From contig JAHYZB010000005.1 in assembly GCA_019424645.1 (NCBI GenBank), positions 93,487-143,765 on the forward strand: a DNA stretch of 50,279 bases, given 5' to 3'. Positions 36,652-44,508 of this stretch are shown piece after piece. Source of the stretch: Oxalobacter formigenes. Lineage in GTDB: Bacteria > Pseudomonadota > Gammaproteobacteria > Burkholderiales > Burkholderiaceae_D. Within the stretch, counting starts at the first letter, position 1; each line of letters opens with the position of its first letter. The notes beneath the pieces were generated by a model that had not been told where the DNA came from, searched no databases, and saw only the letters and a list, made by a program, of their open reading frames with translations. The position numbers were made by a program, and so were the translations under genes.

Positions 36652-39033
36652 TCACCGGGATTTCCGTCTTCTTGAAGACGGACGCCCTTCAACTTTTTCA
36701 TCCTTGTCGGTCAGCGTCGCAATATTCCGTTTTTTGTAGCGGTCGAAAATGACGTGCTGTGCCGGTTCGGTTTTCACCTCTTCGCCGTTCTTCTTGTCGG
36801 AAGCCCTGAACGGCCCGTCAATCAGGCGCAAATCGATCTGGCGCGCATCCATGTCGACACGGCTCACCTGAACGATCACCCGGTCGGTCAACTGGTACCG
36901 GACACCAGAATTCTCGCCTTTCAGTTCGTGGCGAACTTCGTCGAAATGATAGTAATCGTGCCCCAGTTCGCCAATATGAACCAACCCTTCGATAAACAGG
37001 TCGTCCAGCTGCACGAAAATGCCGAAGCCGGTCACACCGGAAATGGTCCCCGTAAAGTGCTCGCCCAGTTTGTCGCGGATGAAGTAACACTTCAGCCATG
37101 CCTCGACGTCACGGGAAGCATCATCTGCCCGTCGTTCATTGGCGGAACAATGCAAACCGAGCGCTTCCCAGATCGCCTGTTCGGCGGTAGGTTTGTTTTT
37201 GCTTTTTTCCTTCGACAACAACTGCTTGCGGATCGAACTCGGCACATTCGTATTCAAGACGCGCTTGTCGATCCCACTTGGCACATAACGTTTGCCCAGC
37301 AAGAGCGCCTTGATGACCCGGTGCGTCAGCAAATCGGGGTAACGGCGGATCGGGCTGGTGAAATGGGTATAAGCCCCATAAGACAGACCGAAATGGCCGA
37401 TATTGTCCGGACTGTACATCGCCTGTTGCATCGAACGCAACAACATGGTCTGTAATAAAGGCGCGTCCGGACGTTCTCCGATCTGCCTGATCAATACGGC
37501 ATAATCCGACGGTTGAGGCGAATCGCCTCCTGCCAGTGACAGACCGAGCTGTGCCAGAAACGATCTGACCTGTTCCAGCTTCTGCTCGTTCGGTTGCGCA
37601 TGAACGCGGTAGGTGCCCGGATGATGGTGTGTCGTAATGAAATCGGCCGCGCAAACGTTGGCGACCAACATACATTCCTCGATCAGCTTATGGGCATCGT
37701 TGCGCACTCTCGGCAGGATTTTTTCGATCTTGCCTGCATCGTTGCTGACGATATACGTTTCGACCGTTTCAAAATCAATCGCACCGCGTTCTTCCCGCGC
37801 TTTCGCCAGTACCTTGTACAGGCCGTACAGATCCAGCAGATGCGGCACGAGACTGGCATAAACAATCGCTTCCGGCCCTTTCTGGCTCTTCAGGATCGCC
37901 GCCACTTCCGTATAAGTCAGGCGTGCGGCCGAATGCATAACGGCCGGATAGAACTGGTAAGCCTCAACCTGTCCATTCGGATAAACCAGCGCGTCACATA
38001 CCAGTACCAGCCGGTCAACGCCGGGGTTCAGGGAACACAGGCCGTTTGACAATTTTTCCGGCAGCATCGGAATCACGCGACGCGGGAAATAAACCGACGT
38101 CGCCCGCAACAAGGCATCCGAATCGATCGGTTCGTTGGGTTTGACGTAATGGCTGACGTCGGCAATCGCGACGATCAGGCGATACGCCGTTTCATCACCG
38201 ATCTTGACCGGTTCGCAATATACGGCATCGTCGAAATCGCGGGCGTCTTCCCCGTCAATCGTCACCAGCGGCACGTCGCGCAAATCGACACGTCCGGCAT
38301 AATCTTCCGGCAAAACCGTATCCGACAAACGGGCGGCTGCATCCATGCAGGCTTTCGAGAACACATGAGGCAAGCCGAATTTTCTGACCGCAATCTCGAT
38401 TTCGATACCCGGATCGTCGATATTGCCGACCACCTCGACGATGCGGGCAATCGGCTGCGAATAACGGGACGGCTGCGTGATCAGTTCGGCATTGACGATC
38501 TGGCCAGCCTTGGCATTACCGGGAGAACCTTCTACCAGAATGTCATGGACGATACGCTTGTCTTCCGGCGCAATGAGCCAGACTCCGTTTTCATTGATCA
38601 GGCGACCGACAATATGCGTATGGGCACGGGTCAATACCGAGACGATAAGCCCCTCCGGGCGTCCCCGCTTGTCGACATTGACCACACGAACCTGCACCTT
38701 GTCGTTGTGCATGACCTTGTGCATCTCGTTTTCGGACAGGAAAATGTCGTCTCCGCCCTCTTCGGGGATAACGAAACCGTAACCATCCGGATGGCTGTGA
38801 ACGTAACCGGTGATGAAATGGGTCGATTTATCGACCTTGTAATTCCCTTTTGCGTCGCGCAAAAGCTGGCCGTCACGCTCCATCGCGTCCAGCCTCTTTA
38901 ACAAACCGTCCATCTCGGTTCTTTTGACATGCAACTCGCTCGCGATGACTTTGGCATTGCTGCCTTTGGCCGCTTCACGCACGGTTTCGAGAATTTCTTC
39001 CCGGCTGGGGATGGAATAAGGATATTTTTTCAA
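36652..39033 (-). CDS. rnr: Ribonuclease R
   Basis: Processive 3'-5' exoribonuclease of the RNase II/RNB family, 793 residues, able to degrade structured RNA. Order: N-terminal winged helix (IPSREEILETVREAAKGSNA), two cold-shock domains (GYVHSHPDGYGFVIPEEGG and a following one), the RNB catalytic domain with DGEDARDFDDAVYCEP and LIVAIADVSHYVKP and FTSPIRRYPDLLTHR, then an S1 domain (FTGTISGVTGFGIFVQLDD) and a basic tail (EGRPSSRRRKSR). The start is TTG at 39033; no nearby ATG fits better. tRNA-Leu lies upstream on the opposite strand, so promoters diverge around 39034-39150. Confidence 0.97.
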   Translation of the reverse strand: MKKYPYSIPSREEILETVREAAKGSNAKVIASELHVKRTEMDGLLKRLDAMERDGQLLRDAKGNYKVDKSTHFITGYVHSHPDGYGFVIPEEGGDDIFLSENEMHKVMHNDKVQVRVVNVDKRGRPEGLIVSVLTRAHTHIVGRLINENGVWLIAPEDKRIVHDILVEGSPGNAKAGQIVNAELITQPSRYSQPIARIVEVVGNIDDPGIEIEIAVRKFGLPHVFSKACMDAAARLSDTVLPEDYAGRVDLRDVPLVTIDGEDARDFDDAVYCEPVKIGDETAYRLIVAIADVSHYVKPNEPIDSDALLRATSVYFPRRVIPMLPEKLSNGLCSLNPGVDRLVLVCDALVYPNGQVEAYQFYPAVMHSAARLTYTEVAAILKSQKGPEAIVYASLVPHLLDLYGLYKVLAKAREERGAIDFETVETYIVSNDAGKIEKILPRVRNDAHKLIEECMLVANVCAADFITTHHHPGTYRVHAQPNEQKLEQVRSFLAQLGLSLAGGDSPQPSDYAVLIRQIGERPDAPLLQTMLLRSMQQAMYSPDNIGHFGLSYGAYTHFTSPIRRYPDLLTHRVIKALLLGKRYVPSGIDKRVLNTNVPSSIRKQLLSKEKSKNKPTAEQAIWEALGLHCSANERRADDASRDVEAWLKCYFIRDKLGEHFTGTISGVTGFGIFVQLDDLFIEGLVHIGELGHDYYHFDEVRHELKGENSGVRYQLTDRVIVQVSRVDMDARQIDLRLIDGPFRASDKKNGEEVKTEPAQHVIFDRYKKRNIATLTDKDEKVEGRPSSRRRKSR

Positions 39034-39114
39034 ATGAATTCTTAATAAAATGGGTGGACAGGCGACATTTTAACAACTTCATCATGCTTTTTTTCAACAG
39101 ATTAGGCAAGATGA

Positions 39115-39142
39115 TTGACATGTTTATATATCACGCTATAAT
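39115..39142 (+). promoter_or_regulatory. Near-consensus sigma-70 promoter of tRNA-Leu
   Basis: TTGACA at 39115-39120 and TATAAT at 39137-39142 with a 16-base AT-rich spacer. Both hexamers match consensus perfectly, which suits a strong stable-RNA promoter. Transcription should start near 39149, about 87 bases before the mature tRNA. Confidence 0.9.
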
Positions 39143-39153
39143 CGCAGTCTTAC

Positions 39154-39214
39154 ATTTGCGAATCAACAAGAACTGAATGCAAGTTGTCACTGTTCAGTTC
39201 TTCCGGTTGCAAAT
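39154..39214 (+). other. Long leader hairpin of the tRNA-Leu transcript
   Basis: Inner arms AAGAACTGAA (39168-39177) and TTCAGTTCTT (39193-39202) pair perfectly over 10 bp. Outer arms ATTTGC (39154-39159) and GCAAAT (39209-39214), plus AAC/GTT next to them, extend it with asymmetric bulges. It lies wholly between the promoter and the tRNA 5' end. Confidence 0.7.
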
Positions 39215-39235
39215 ATAATATCAGATGTGCAGATT

Positions 39236-39320
39236 GCCCACGTGGCGGAATTGGTAGACGCGCATGGTTCAGGTCCATGTGCCGCGAGGTGTGGGGGTTC
39301 AAATCCCTCCGTGGGCACCA
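39236..39320 (+). tRNA. tRNA-Leu (anticodon CAG)
   Basis: 85 bases including the encoded CCA. The acceptor stem GCCCACG pairs with CGTGGGC. The D arm has GGTAGACGCG, the anticodon loop reads TTCAGGT with CAG for CUG codons, a long class II variable arm (TGCCGCGAGGTGT region) is present, and the T arm reads GGGGGTTCAAATCCCTC. The long variable arm and GCCC...GGGC ends are typical of tRNA-Leu. It sits opposite rnr, as in related genomes. Confidence 0.97.
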
Positions 39321-39642
39321 TCACCGCAAAAGATAAAGCAGAAAGCCTTGAAAACGTTGTGTTTCAGGGCTTTTTTGTTGTCTATTCACTTTTCTTTTCC
39401 CTGCTTTTTTAAATTCCTGCTGTTCACTGCACCATTTTTACACCAAAATTACACCAATTATGGCTGGCATAAGCATATGCGTCACATCGTTGCGTGTATT
39501 AAAAAGGGGGACACGAAAAACCACACCTTTTGACATAAAAACAGAGGTTGCGGCATAAAGGCATTGATCGAGCATGAATGAACACCAGACAAAGTGGGAT
39601 TGTGAATAAAACATTTAGTACTATTTTGTGGTACCATCAAAA
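39321..39642. other. Intergenic region between tRNA-Leu and hicA
   Basis: 322 bp that becomes visibly AT-rich after the tRNA terminator. It holds two tandem TTACACCAA copies (39438-39446 and 39449-39457) 11 bases apart, and a TACTAT hexamer (39619-39624) within an imperfect repeat (TAGTAC / GTACCA) that could be the hicAB promoter-operator. No open frame here looks coding. Confidence 0.4.
39343..39376 (+). terminator. Terminator of the tRNA-Leu transcript
   Basis: Stem AAGCCTTGAAA / TTTCAGGGCTT (one T-G wobble), loop of about 8 bases, followed directly by a T-run. It begins 23 bases after the CCA end. Confidence 0.88.
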
Positions 39643-39894
39643 ATGAAACGAAAACATCAGGCAACCCTCAACAAGATATACAAGCGTCCGGTAAGTGGTG
39701 GCATCAAATGGTCGGACATTGAACAGTTATTTCTGGAATTGGGTGCTGATATCGAAGAAAGAGAAGGTTCACGTGTCGGCGTTTTCCTTTTTGGCGTTGT
39801 CAAGGTATTCCATCGACCGCATCCCAGTCCTGACACAGATAAAGGCGCTGTTACAGCCATCAGAAAATGGCTCGAAGAAAATGGAGTGAAATAA
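39643..39894 (+). CDS. hicA: HicA-family toxin
   Basis: Predicted mRNA interferase of a type II toxin-antitoxin pair, 83 residues from ATG 39643. It shows the small dsRBD-like HicA fold: SGGIKWSDIEQLFLELGADI, REGSRVGVFLFGVVKVFHRP, and AVTAIRKWLEENGVK at the end. It belongs to the subgroup with GSR...FHRPHP rather than the short GSH form, so the usual catalytic His position is occupied by Arg and the histidines of FHRPHP are the remaining candidates. An upstream GTG at 39628 is in frame and less likely. The stop overlaps the hicB ATG by one base (TAATG), typical toxin-antitoxin coupling. Base composition is more AT-rich than the core genes. Confidence 0.88.
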   Translation: MKRKHQATLNKIYKRPVSGGIKWSDIEQLFLELGADIEEREGSRVGVFLFGVVKVFHRPHPSPDTDKGAVTAIRKWLEENGVK

Positions 39895-40229
39895 TGAACA
39901 ATTTAATGACAATTAATGATCATAAGGCAGTCATTCAATATGATCCTGAAATCGAAATGTTCAGAGGCGAATTTATCGGCCTCGCCGGAGGCGCGGACTT
40001 TTATGCGTCCGATATTGAAGGATTGAAAACAGAGGGCGCCAAATCTCTGGAAGTCTATTTTGATATGTGTAAAGAACGGGGAATAGAACCTTACAAGTCT
40101 TTCTCAGGACGTTTCAATGTACGGATGCCCCCCGAATTACATGCGCAAATTGTATGTGCGGCAGCAGCAAAAGGTAAAAGTTTGAACGACTTGATTGTGG
40201 AAGCCGTTACAGAATTTACGAAACATTAA
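39894..40229 (+). CDS. hicB: HicB-family antitoxin
   Basis: 111-residue partner of the HicA toxin. The N-terminal half has the partially degraded RNase H-like HicB fold (AVIQYDPEIEMFRGEFIGLA, then DFYASDIEGLKTEGAKSLEVY). The C-terminal half is a ribbon-helix-helix DNA-binding domain (RFNVRMPPELHAQIVCAAAA, then GKSLNDLIVEAVTEF). The latter should bind the pair's own promoter for autoregulation. Start ATG 39894 overlaps the hicA stop; a second in-frame ATG at 39903 is possible. Order toxin-antitoxin is usual for hicAB. Neutralisation of HicA is inferred from the family. Confidence 0.9.
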   Translation: MNNLMTINDHKAVIQYDPEIEMFRGEFIGLAGGADFYASDIEGLKTEGAKSLEVYFDMCKERGIEPYKSFSGRFNVRMPPELHAQIVCAAAAKGKSLNDLIVEAVTEFTKH

Positions 40230-40340
40230 ACCCCTATCGCAGCTCCGCAAATAGCCATTTTTCTGATTTTCTTTCAGGTAAGATAATAAAATTATGGAGC
40301 AGCTGTTCTAAACTAAGTACATAAAACATGTGGATTAAGT

Positions 40341-41237
40341 ATGTCATTACTGAGAGAAATTCAAAATGCTGCAATTGACTCAAAAATAGAACTAGCAGTT
40401 TTATTAAGAAAATGCAAAGTTCTAGCTGCCAGATTGAAGAACCCTGAATTTAAGCAATGGGTCGAAAATGAAATATCTGGCTATAAATCCTCTGAAAGTC
40501 TGCCAGATTATCGAATTTTCAAGGTTAATTCGAAAGGACACTTTTCTGGACCTTTTCAATCAGGATTACGTAACGCAGATATTCCTCTATCTTGTATTGA
40601 CAAGGAATTCCACGAGTTTTTAAGTCACGCTTATTTTACTCAACCTGTTGCGTCCATGGAGTCTTTACTTGATGATGCCCAAGGCAATCTTCAAGAACCA
40701 TGGCATCCCGATATAGTCGCACTTTTCGGACAACAAATATATGAAGGTATGAACTGCATGCAGGCATGGAAAGTCATACCGAGAGGGGCAGTTGTTGCAA
40801 CATTGGATGCCGTTAGAAACAGGATATTGAACTTTGCTTTAGAGCTTGAAGCTGAATTTCCTGACGTAGGCGAAGAATCCAATGATGAAAATCCATTAAA
40901 GGAACAGAAAATACATCATATATTCAATACGTATATAACAGGTAACGTGCAGAACATGGCAACTGGCAGCACGAACGTAAATCAAAAAGCGATCAGTAAT
41001 TCAACTGATATAGAACTATTCAAGAATTTGCTGGATGCTCTACATAAATCGGAAGGAGACAAGCATATAAAATCTGAGTTAACCAACACAGTTGAAGAAA
41101 TGCAAGCAAGTCAGAGTAACTCCCGTCTTTTTCGGGAAAACTATTGTAAATTTATGACGATACTTGCTGATCACATGCAAGTATTTGGCCCTATTGTGGC
41201 ACCATTTTTAGCACAACTTGCTTCAAAAATATCCTAG
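40341..41237 (+). CDS. AbiTii-domain protein, putative phage-defence gene
   Basis: 298-residue protein whose first 190 residues match the AbiTii pattern as I know it: MSLLREIQNAAIDSKIELAV, LLRKCKVLAARLKNPEFKQW and VENEISGY. After a linker (about 185-200) comes a Gly/Asn-rich strand segment ITGNVQNMATGSTNVNQ, of a type seen in linkers of bacterial defence and signalling proteins. A helical C-terminus follows and ends in a hydrophobic stretch (VFGPIVAPFLAQLASKI). No nuclease, protease or nucleotide-binding motif is evident. The gene is clearly AT-rich against its surroundings and lies 111 bp after hicB on the same strand with no strong terminator between them. Abortive-infection function is a family-level expectation; the effector mechanism is unknown. 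Confidence 0.78.
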   Translation: MSLLREIQNAAIDSKIELAVLLRKCKVLAARLKNPEFKQWVENEISGYKSSESLPDYRIFKVNSKGHFSGPFQSGLRNADIPLSCIDKEFHEFLSHAYFTQPVASMESLLDDAQGNLQEPWHPDIVALFGQQIYEGMNCMQAWKVIPRGAVVATLDAVRNRILNFALELEAEFPDVGEESNDENPLKEQKIHHIFNTYITGNVQNMATGSTNVNQKAISNSTDIELFKNLLDALHKSEGDKHIKSELTNTVEEMQASQSNSRLFRENYCKFMTILADHMQVFGPIVAPFLAQLASKIS

Positions 41238-41604
41238 CAATTGTTAAAAATTTATAACTTTGTCTGTACTCATGGGTTATGACCGCGTCCAGACTTAAGT
41301 TGAGTTTTCTCTGCTCTCTATCTGATGTTCAACGCAATATTATATGAAAGGTATTTTTTCAACAAAGACCGTTCTTTTCCAATTTATCCATATCGGATTC
41401 ATCGACTGACCTCATATCGGCAACACTCCGATTTGCGAACGATCAACAAAACCGTAACAAGGCAATGGATGAGCGCCTGACGCGGCATAAATCTCCTATA
41501 GTTTGGCAAACACCGGAAGAGCCCAATCTCATCATACATCCGGCGTTTGACACGAAACCGTTGCATACGGACGGCTTTATCAACCACACCTCGCAGGAGA
41601 TTTT
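41238..41604. other. Intergenic region between the AbiTii and PsiF-like genes
   Basis: 367 bp. The left part is AT-rich like the accessory genes and the right part returns to core-like composition, so the edge of the accessory patch probably lies here. A TATAGT hexamer at 41497-41502 may be a -10 for the next gene. I see no integrase remnant, tRNA fragment or convincing small gene. Confidence 0.35.
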
Positions 41605-41910
41605 ATGAAAAAGTTGCTTGTTGCCGTTTTTGTCTCTTTATTCGCCATGGGTGCCTATGCCCAGACAACCAGTGCCGACAGCTGTGAAGCCAGAGCGGTC
41701 AGCAAGGATGGCAAACCATTGTATGGCGCTGCCAAAGCGGCATCGATCAAGAAGTGTGAACAGGAAAAACGCTCCACCACCAGCTGTGAAGCGCTGGCTG
41801 TCAGCAAGGACGGCAAACCGCTCTACGGTGCAGCAAAGGCATCCTCTATCAAGAAATGCGAACAGGACAGAGCCGGGGGCGCAAAAGTCAAAAAAACCGG
41901 AAAAAAATAA
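41605..41910 (+). CDS. Secreted PsiF-repeat-like protein
   Basis: 101-residue exported protein: signal peptide MKKLLVAVFVSLFAMGAYAQ with cleavage expected after AYA. The mature part is two copies of a roughly 33-residue unit, SCEARAVSKDGKPLYGAAKA then SIKKCEQ, and SCEALAVSKDGKPLYGAAKA then SIKKCEQ, each with two cysteines spaced to form a disulfide. The end is a basic tail (GGAKVKKTGKK). It resembles the PsiF repeat family, named for a phosphate-starvation-inducible E. coli protein of unknown function. AGGAGA Shine-Dalgarno. Single gene with its own terminator. Periplasmic location is likely; role unknown. Confidence 0.8.
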   Translation: MKKLLVAVFVSLFAMGAYAQTTSADSCEARAVSKDGKPLYGAAKAASIKKCEQEKRSTTSCEALAVSKDGKPLYGAAKASSIKKCEQDRAGGAKVKKTGKK

Positions 41911-41929
41911 TACTCCGATAGTGACTGAA

Positions 41930-41954
41930 GGACGGGACTCTCCCGTCCTTTTTT
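41930..41954 (+). terminator. Terminator of the PsiF-like gene
   Basis: Stem GGACGGGA / TCCCGTCC with loop CTC, followed by six Ts, 20 bp after the stop codon. Confidence 0.93.
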
Positions 41955-42125
41955 ATTGTGTGTCCGAGACATGCGCTTCCAACGCTGCGTAAAGGAAGCG
42001 GCGACAATGTTGCAACCGTTTTTATGGATACGCCTGTTTTTTCACCAATCTTGTCTGATGTCGTCCGGCAAGATCTTCAATGTGATTTAATATTTTTCAT
42101 TTGGTAATACGAAAAGTCCTGTTGA

Positions 42126-43553
42126 ATGAATCCGGTCATTCCCGGACTGATTTTTGAAAGAATTTTAATGATCGCCGTCATGTCCTTTTGCGCCATTAGC
42201 GTGCTCCTTGTATTGGGAATCGTCGTCCGGTCGAGCTTTTCCATTTTCCAGCGCCTTTTCATCCCCTCTTCCGTCATCGGCGGTTTTATCGGCCTGATCA
42301 TCATCCAGATACTCGGACAGTTCATGTCTGACGACTGGTTTGCCGCTTTCGGCCAACTGCCGGGTTTTTTGATCAATATCGTTTTTGCAGGGCTTTTCCT
42401 CGGGGCGGCGTCAACACCACTGAAAAAAATATGGGGACTGGCTGCGCCACAGTTCTGCTTCGGGCAGATCAATGCATGGGGTCAATACGTCATCGGCCTT
42501 GGGCTGGTATTTATCTTTCTGGGGCCTGTTTTCGGGGTTCCGGATGTCTTCGGCAATTTGCTTGAGATCGGTTTTCAGGGAGGACACGGGACGGTGGGCG
42601 GAATGGCGCACACTTTCGACAAGCTCGGCTGGCCTGCCGGTGCCGATCTGGGGTATACGGTTGCGACCTGCGGGATTGTGTTCGGGATTGTCATCGGCAT
42701 GGTGCTGATCAATATCGCTGTCCGAAAAGGATACGTTTCAAACGTCAGGACTTTCAGCGACATGGACAGACTCGAAAGAGTGGGCGTTTACCAGCGCGGA
42801 AAACAGCCTCCTGCGGGGCACCAGACGGTCCAGTCGAATTCACTGGACTCACTTGCCCTGCATATTTCACTGGTCGGGATCGCCATTCTCATCGGTTACG
42901 GAATAAAGGAATTACTGGTTGTGGGAGAGACCTTCACCCCCGTATCGATTCAGGAAATGGGTATCATGGAAAGCCTGCCGCTTTTCCCGCTTTGCATGAT
43001 CGGCGGTGTTCTGCTCCAGATTTTCCTGCGCAAGACCCGGCTCGAATACATTGCCGACCGTGGACAGATGCAGCGCATTTGCGGTGCTGCACTTGATTTT
43101 CTGGTGGTTGCGGCGATTGCCTCGATCCGCATCGAGTTCGTCGTCGCTTACTGGATACCTTTATCCATTCTTGTGGCAGTCGGGGCGATATGGAATATCT
43201 TTACCGTCATGTATATTGGCCCGCGTATTTTCAGGGAGGCATGGTTCGAGCGTTCCATTGCGGAGTTCGGACAGGCAATGGGCTTAACGGCCACGGGACT
43301 GATGCTCTTGCGCACGGTCGATCCGGACAGCAAAACCGTTGCGACGGAAGCTTTCGGTTACAAGCAGCTGTTGCATGAACCGGTCATGGGCGGCGGCCTG
43401 TGGACGTCGCTCGCCGTCCCGCTTGTCATTTTGGGAAGCGGACTGATCGTCTGGTTCTTTTGTCTGGGGGTACTTGCCATTGCCGTCATCTGCTGGCTGG
43501 TTTTTTTCAGGACAACGCAACCAGCCGTTTCTGGAGAAAGCATCCAGAAATAA
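42126..43553 (+). CDS. Sodium:glutamate symporter family transporter (GltS type)
   Basis: Inner-membrane transporter of 475 residues with about 10-12 hydrophobic segments. The GltS hallmark is the re-entrant loop with GGHGTVGGMAHTF (E. coli GltS has GGHGT) and a second half with a related inverted topology around LPLFPLCMIGGVLLQIF. N-terminal FIPSSVIGGFIGLII is also typical. It is longer than E. coli GltS (401), mainly through a cytosolic central loop (about 200-240, containing YQRGKQPPAGHQTVQ) and the C-terminal helix. Substrate is probably glutamate or another carboxylate; in an oxalate-type degrader it might differ, so I give no gene symbol. It stands alone between the PsiF-like gene and trmB. 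Confidence 0.88.
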   Translation: MNPVIPGLIFERILMIAVMSFCAISVLLVLGIVVRSSFSIFQRLFIPSSVIGGFIGLIIIQILGQFMSDDWFAAFGQLPGFLINIVFAGLFLGAASTPLKKIWGLAAPQFCFGQINAWGQYVIGLGLVFIFLGPVFGVPDVFGNLLEIGFQGGHGTVGGMAHTFDKLGWPAGADLGYTVATCGIVFGIVIGMVLINIAVRKGYVSNVRTFSDMDRLERVGVYQRGKQPPAGHQTVQSNSLDSLALHISLVGIAILIGYGIKELLVVGETFTPVSIQEMGIMESLPLFPLCMIGGVLLQIFLRKTRLEYIADRGQMQRICGAALDFLVVAAIASIRIEFVVAYWIPLSILVAVGAIWNIFTVMYIGPRIFREAWFERSIAEFGQAMGLTATGLMLLRTVDPDSKTVATEAFGYKQLLHEPVMGGGLWTSLAVPLVILGSGLIVWFFCLGVLAIAVICWLVFFRTTQPAVSGESIQK

Positions 43554-43730
43554 AGATATTCATTGTTCGCAAAAACCCGATATTCCGCCGTATCGGCGAT
43601 TACCCGCAACGCTTTTCCTTCCTCAGGATCAAGTCCATTTTCATCCCCGGCAAAACTGCGTAAAATGACGCACACTTTGCATCTGTATTTCCAGCAAAGC
43701 CTTTTTATCCTTTTTGATCGTTTCAAGCTT

Positions 43731-44459
43731 ATGTCAGACCAACCTGTTTCCCACAAATCCGGCAAGCCCATGTTTTTCAATCCTGAAGTCCGCCGTATCC
43801 GGAGTTTCGTCACACGCGCCGGACGGCTTTCGACCGGTCAGGAAAAAGCGATAAACGAATATGGCGATACCTTCTGTGTGCCATATGAAAAACGGATACT
43901 CGATTACAAGCAAGCGTTTGGCCGGGATGCAAAAACGATTTTTGAAATCGGTTTCGGGATGGGCGAAACGACTGCAACGATTGCCGAAAGCAAACCCGAA
44001 CTGAATTTCATCGGTGTGGAAGTACACACTCCGGGCGTAGGCAGCCTGTTGAAACTGGTTGGCGAGAAAAACCTGACGAATGTGCGGATTATCCAGCACG
44101 ACGCTGTCGAGGTGCTGGAAGACATGATTGCGGAAAATTCACTTGACGGGGTACATGTCTTTTTCCCCGATCCCTGGCACAAGGCCCGGCACAACAAGCG
44201 CCGCCTGATCCAGCCGGATTTCGTAAAGTTCCTTTGCTCACGCATCAGGGCTGGGGGTTACCTTCACTGCGCAACGGACTGGCAGGAATATGCCGAACAG
44301 ATGCTGGAAGTGCTCTCTGGTGAGCAAGCGCTCATTAACACGGCAACGGATTATGCCGAAAGACCCGATTACCGTCCCGTTACCAAATTCGAGAAACGGG
44401 GCTTGCGCCTTGGGCATGGCGTCTGGGATCTCGTATTCCACAAACGTCAGCCGGAATAA
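43731..44459 (+). CDS. trmB: tRNA (guanine-46-N7)-methyltransferase
   Basis: SAM-dependent enzyme making m7G46 in the variable loop of tRNAs. 242 residues from ATG 43731 (MSDQPVSHKSGKPMFFNPEV); the open frame extends further upstream but that stretch does not look like protein of this family. Motifs: RRIRSFVTRAGRLSTGQEKA, SAM-binding FEIGFGMGETTATIA, FIGVEVHTPGVGSLL, catalytic region VHVFFPDPWHKARHNKRRLI and the C-terminal TKFEKRGLRLGHGVWDL. All are intact. The gene is monocistronic, with a strong shared terminator. Confidence 0.96.
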   Translation: MSDQPVSHKSGKPMFFNPEVRRIRSFVTRAGRLSTGQEKAINEYGDTFCVPYEKRILDYKQAFGRDAKTIFEIGFGMGETTATIAESKPELNFIGVEVHTPGVGSLLKLVGEKNLTNVRIIQHDAVEVLEDMIAENSLDGVHVFFPDPWHKARHNKRRLIQPDFVKFLCSRIRAGGYLHCATDWQEYAEQMLEVLSGEQALINTATDYAERPDYRPVTKFEKRGLRLGHGVWDLVFHKRQPE

Positions 44460-44461
44460 TC

Positions 44462-44494
44462 AAAAAAGCCTGAATTGAACATTCAGGCTTTTTT
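44462..44494. terminator. Bidirectional terminator between trmB and the quinone oxidoreductase gene
   Basis: Arms AAAAAAGCCTGAAT and ATTCAGGCTTTTTT pair perfectly around TGAAC. The A-tract on one side and T-tract on the other serve both convergent genes. Confidence 0.94.
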
Positions 44495-44508
44495 GACAGA
44501 TCAACAGT

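Noticed and set aside
39438..39457. TTACACCAA tandem pair as a CRISPR-like or arm-site array
   Set aside because: Only two short copies with an 11-base period; far too little for a CRISPR, and arm-site use is pure speculation.
39236..41604. Integrated element with attL/attR at tRNA-Leu
   Set aside because: I searched by eye for a second copy of the tRNA 3' end (ATCCCTCCGTGGGCACC) and for an integrase and found neither, so only a patch, not an element, is claimed.
43563..43730. Upstream extension of trmB
   Set aside because: The stretch is in frame but lacks family similarity; ATG 43731 gives the normal TrmB start.
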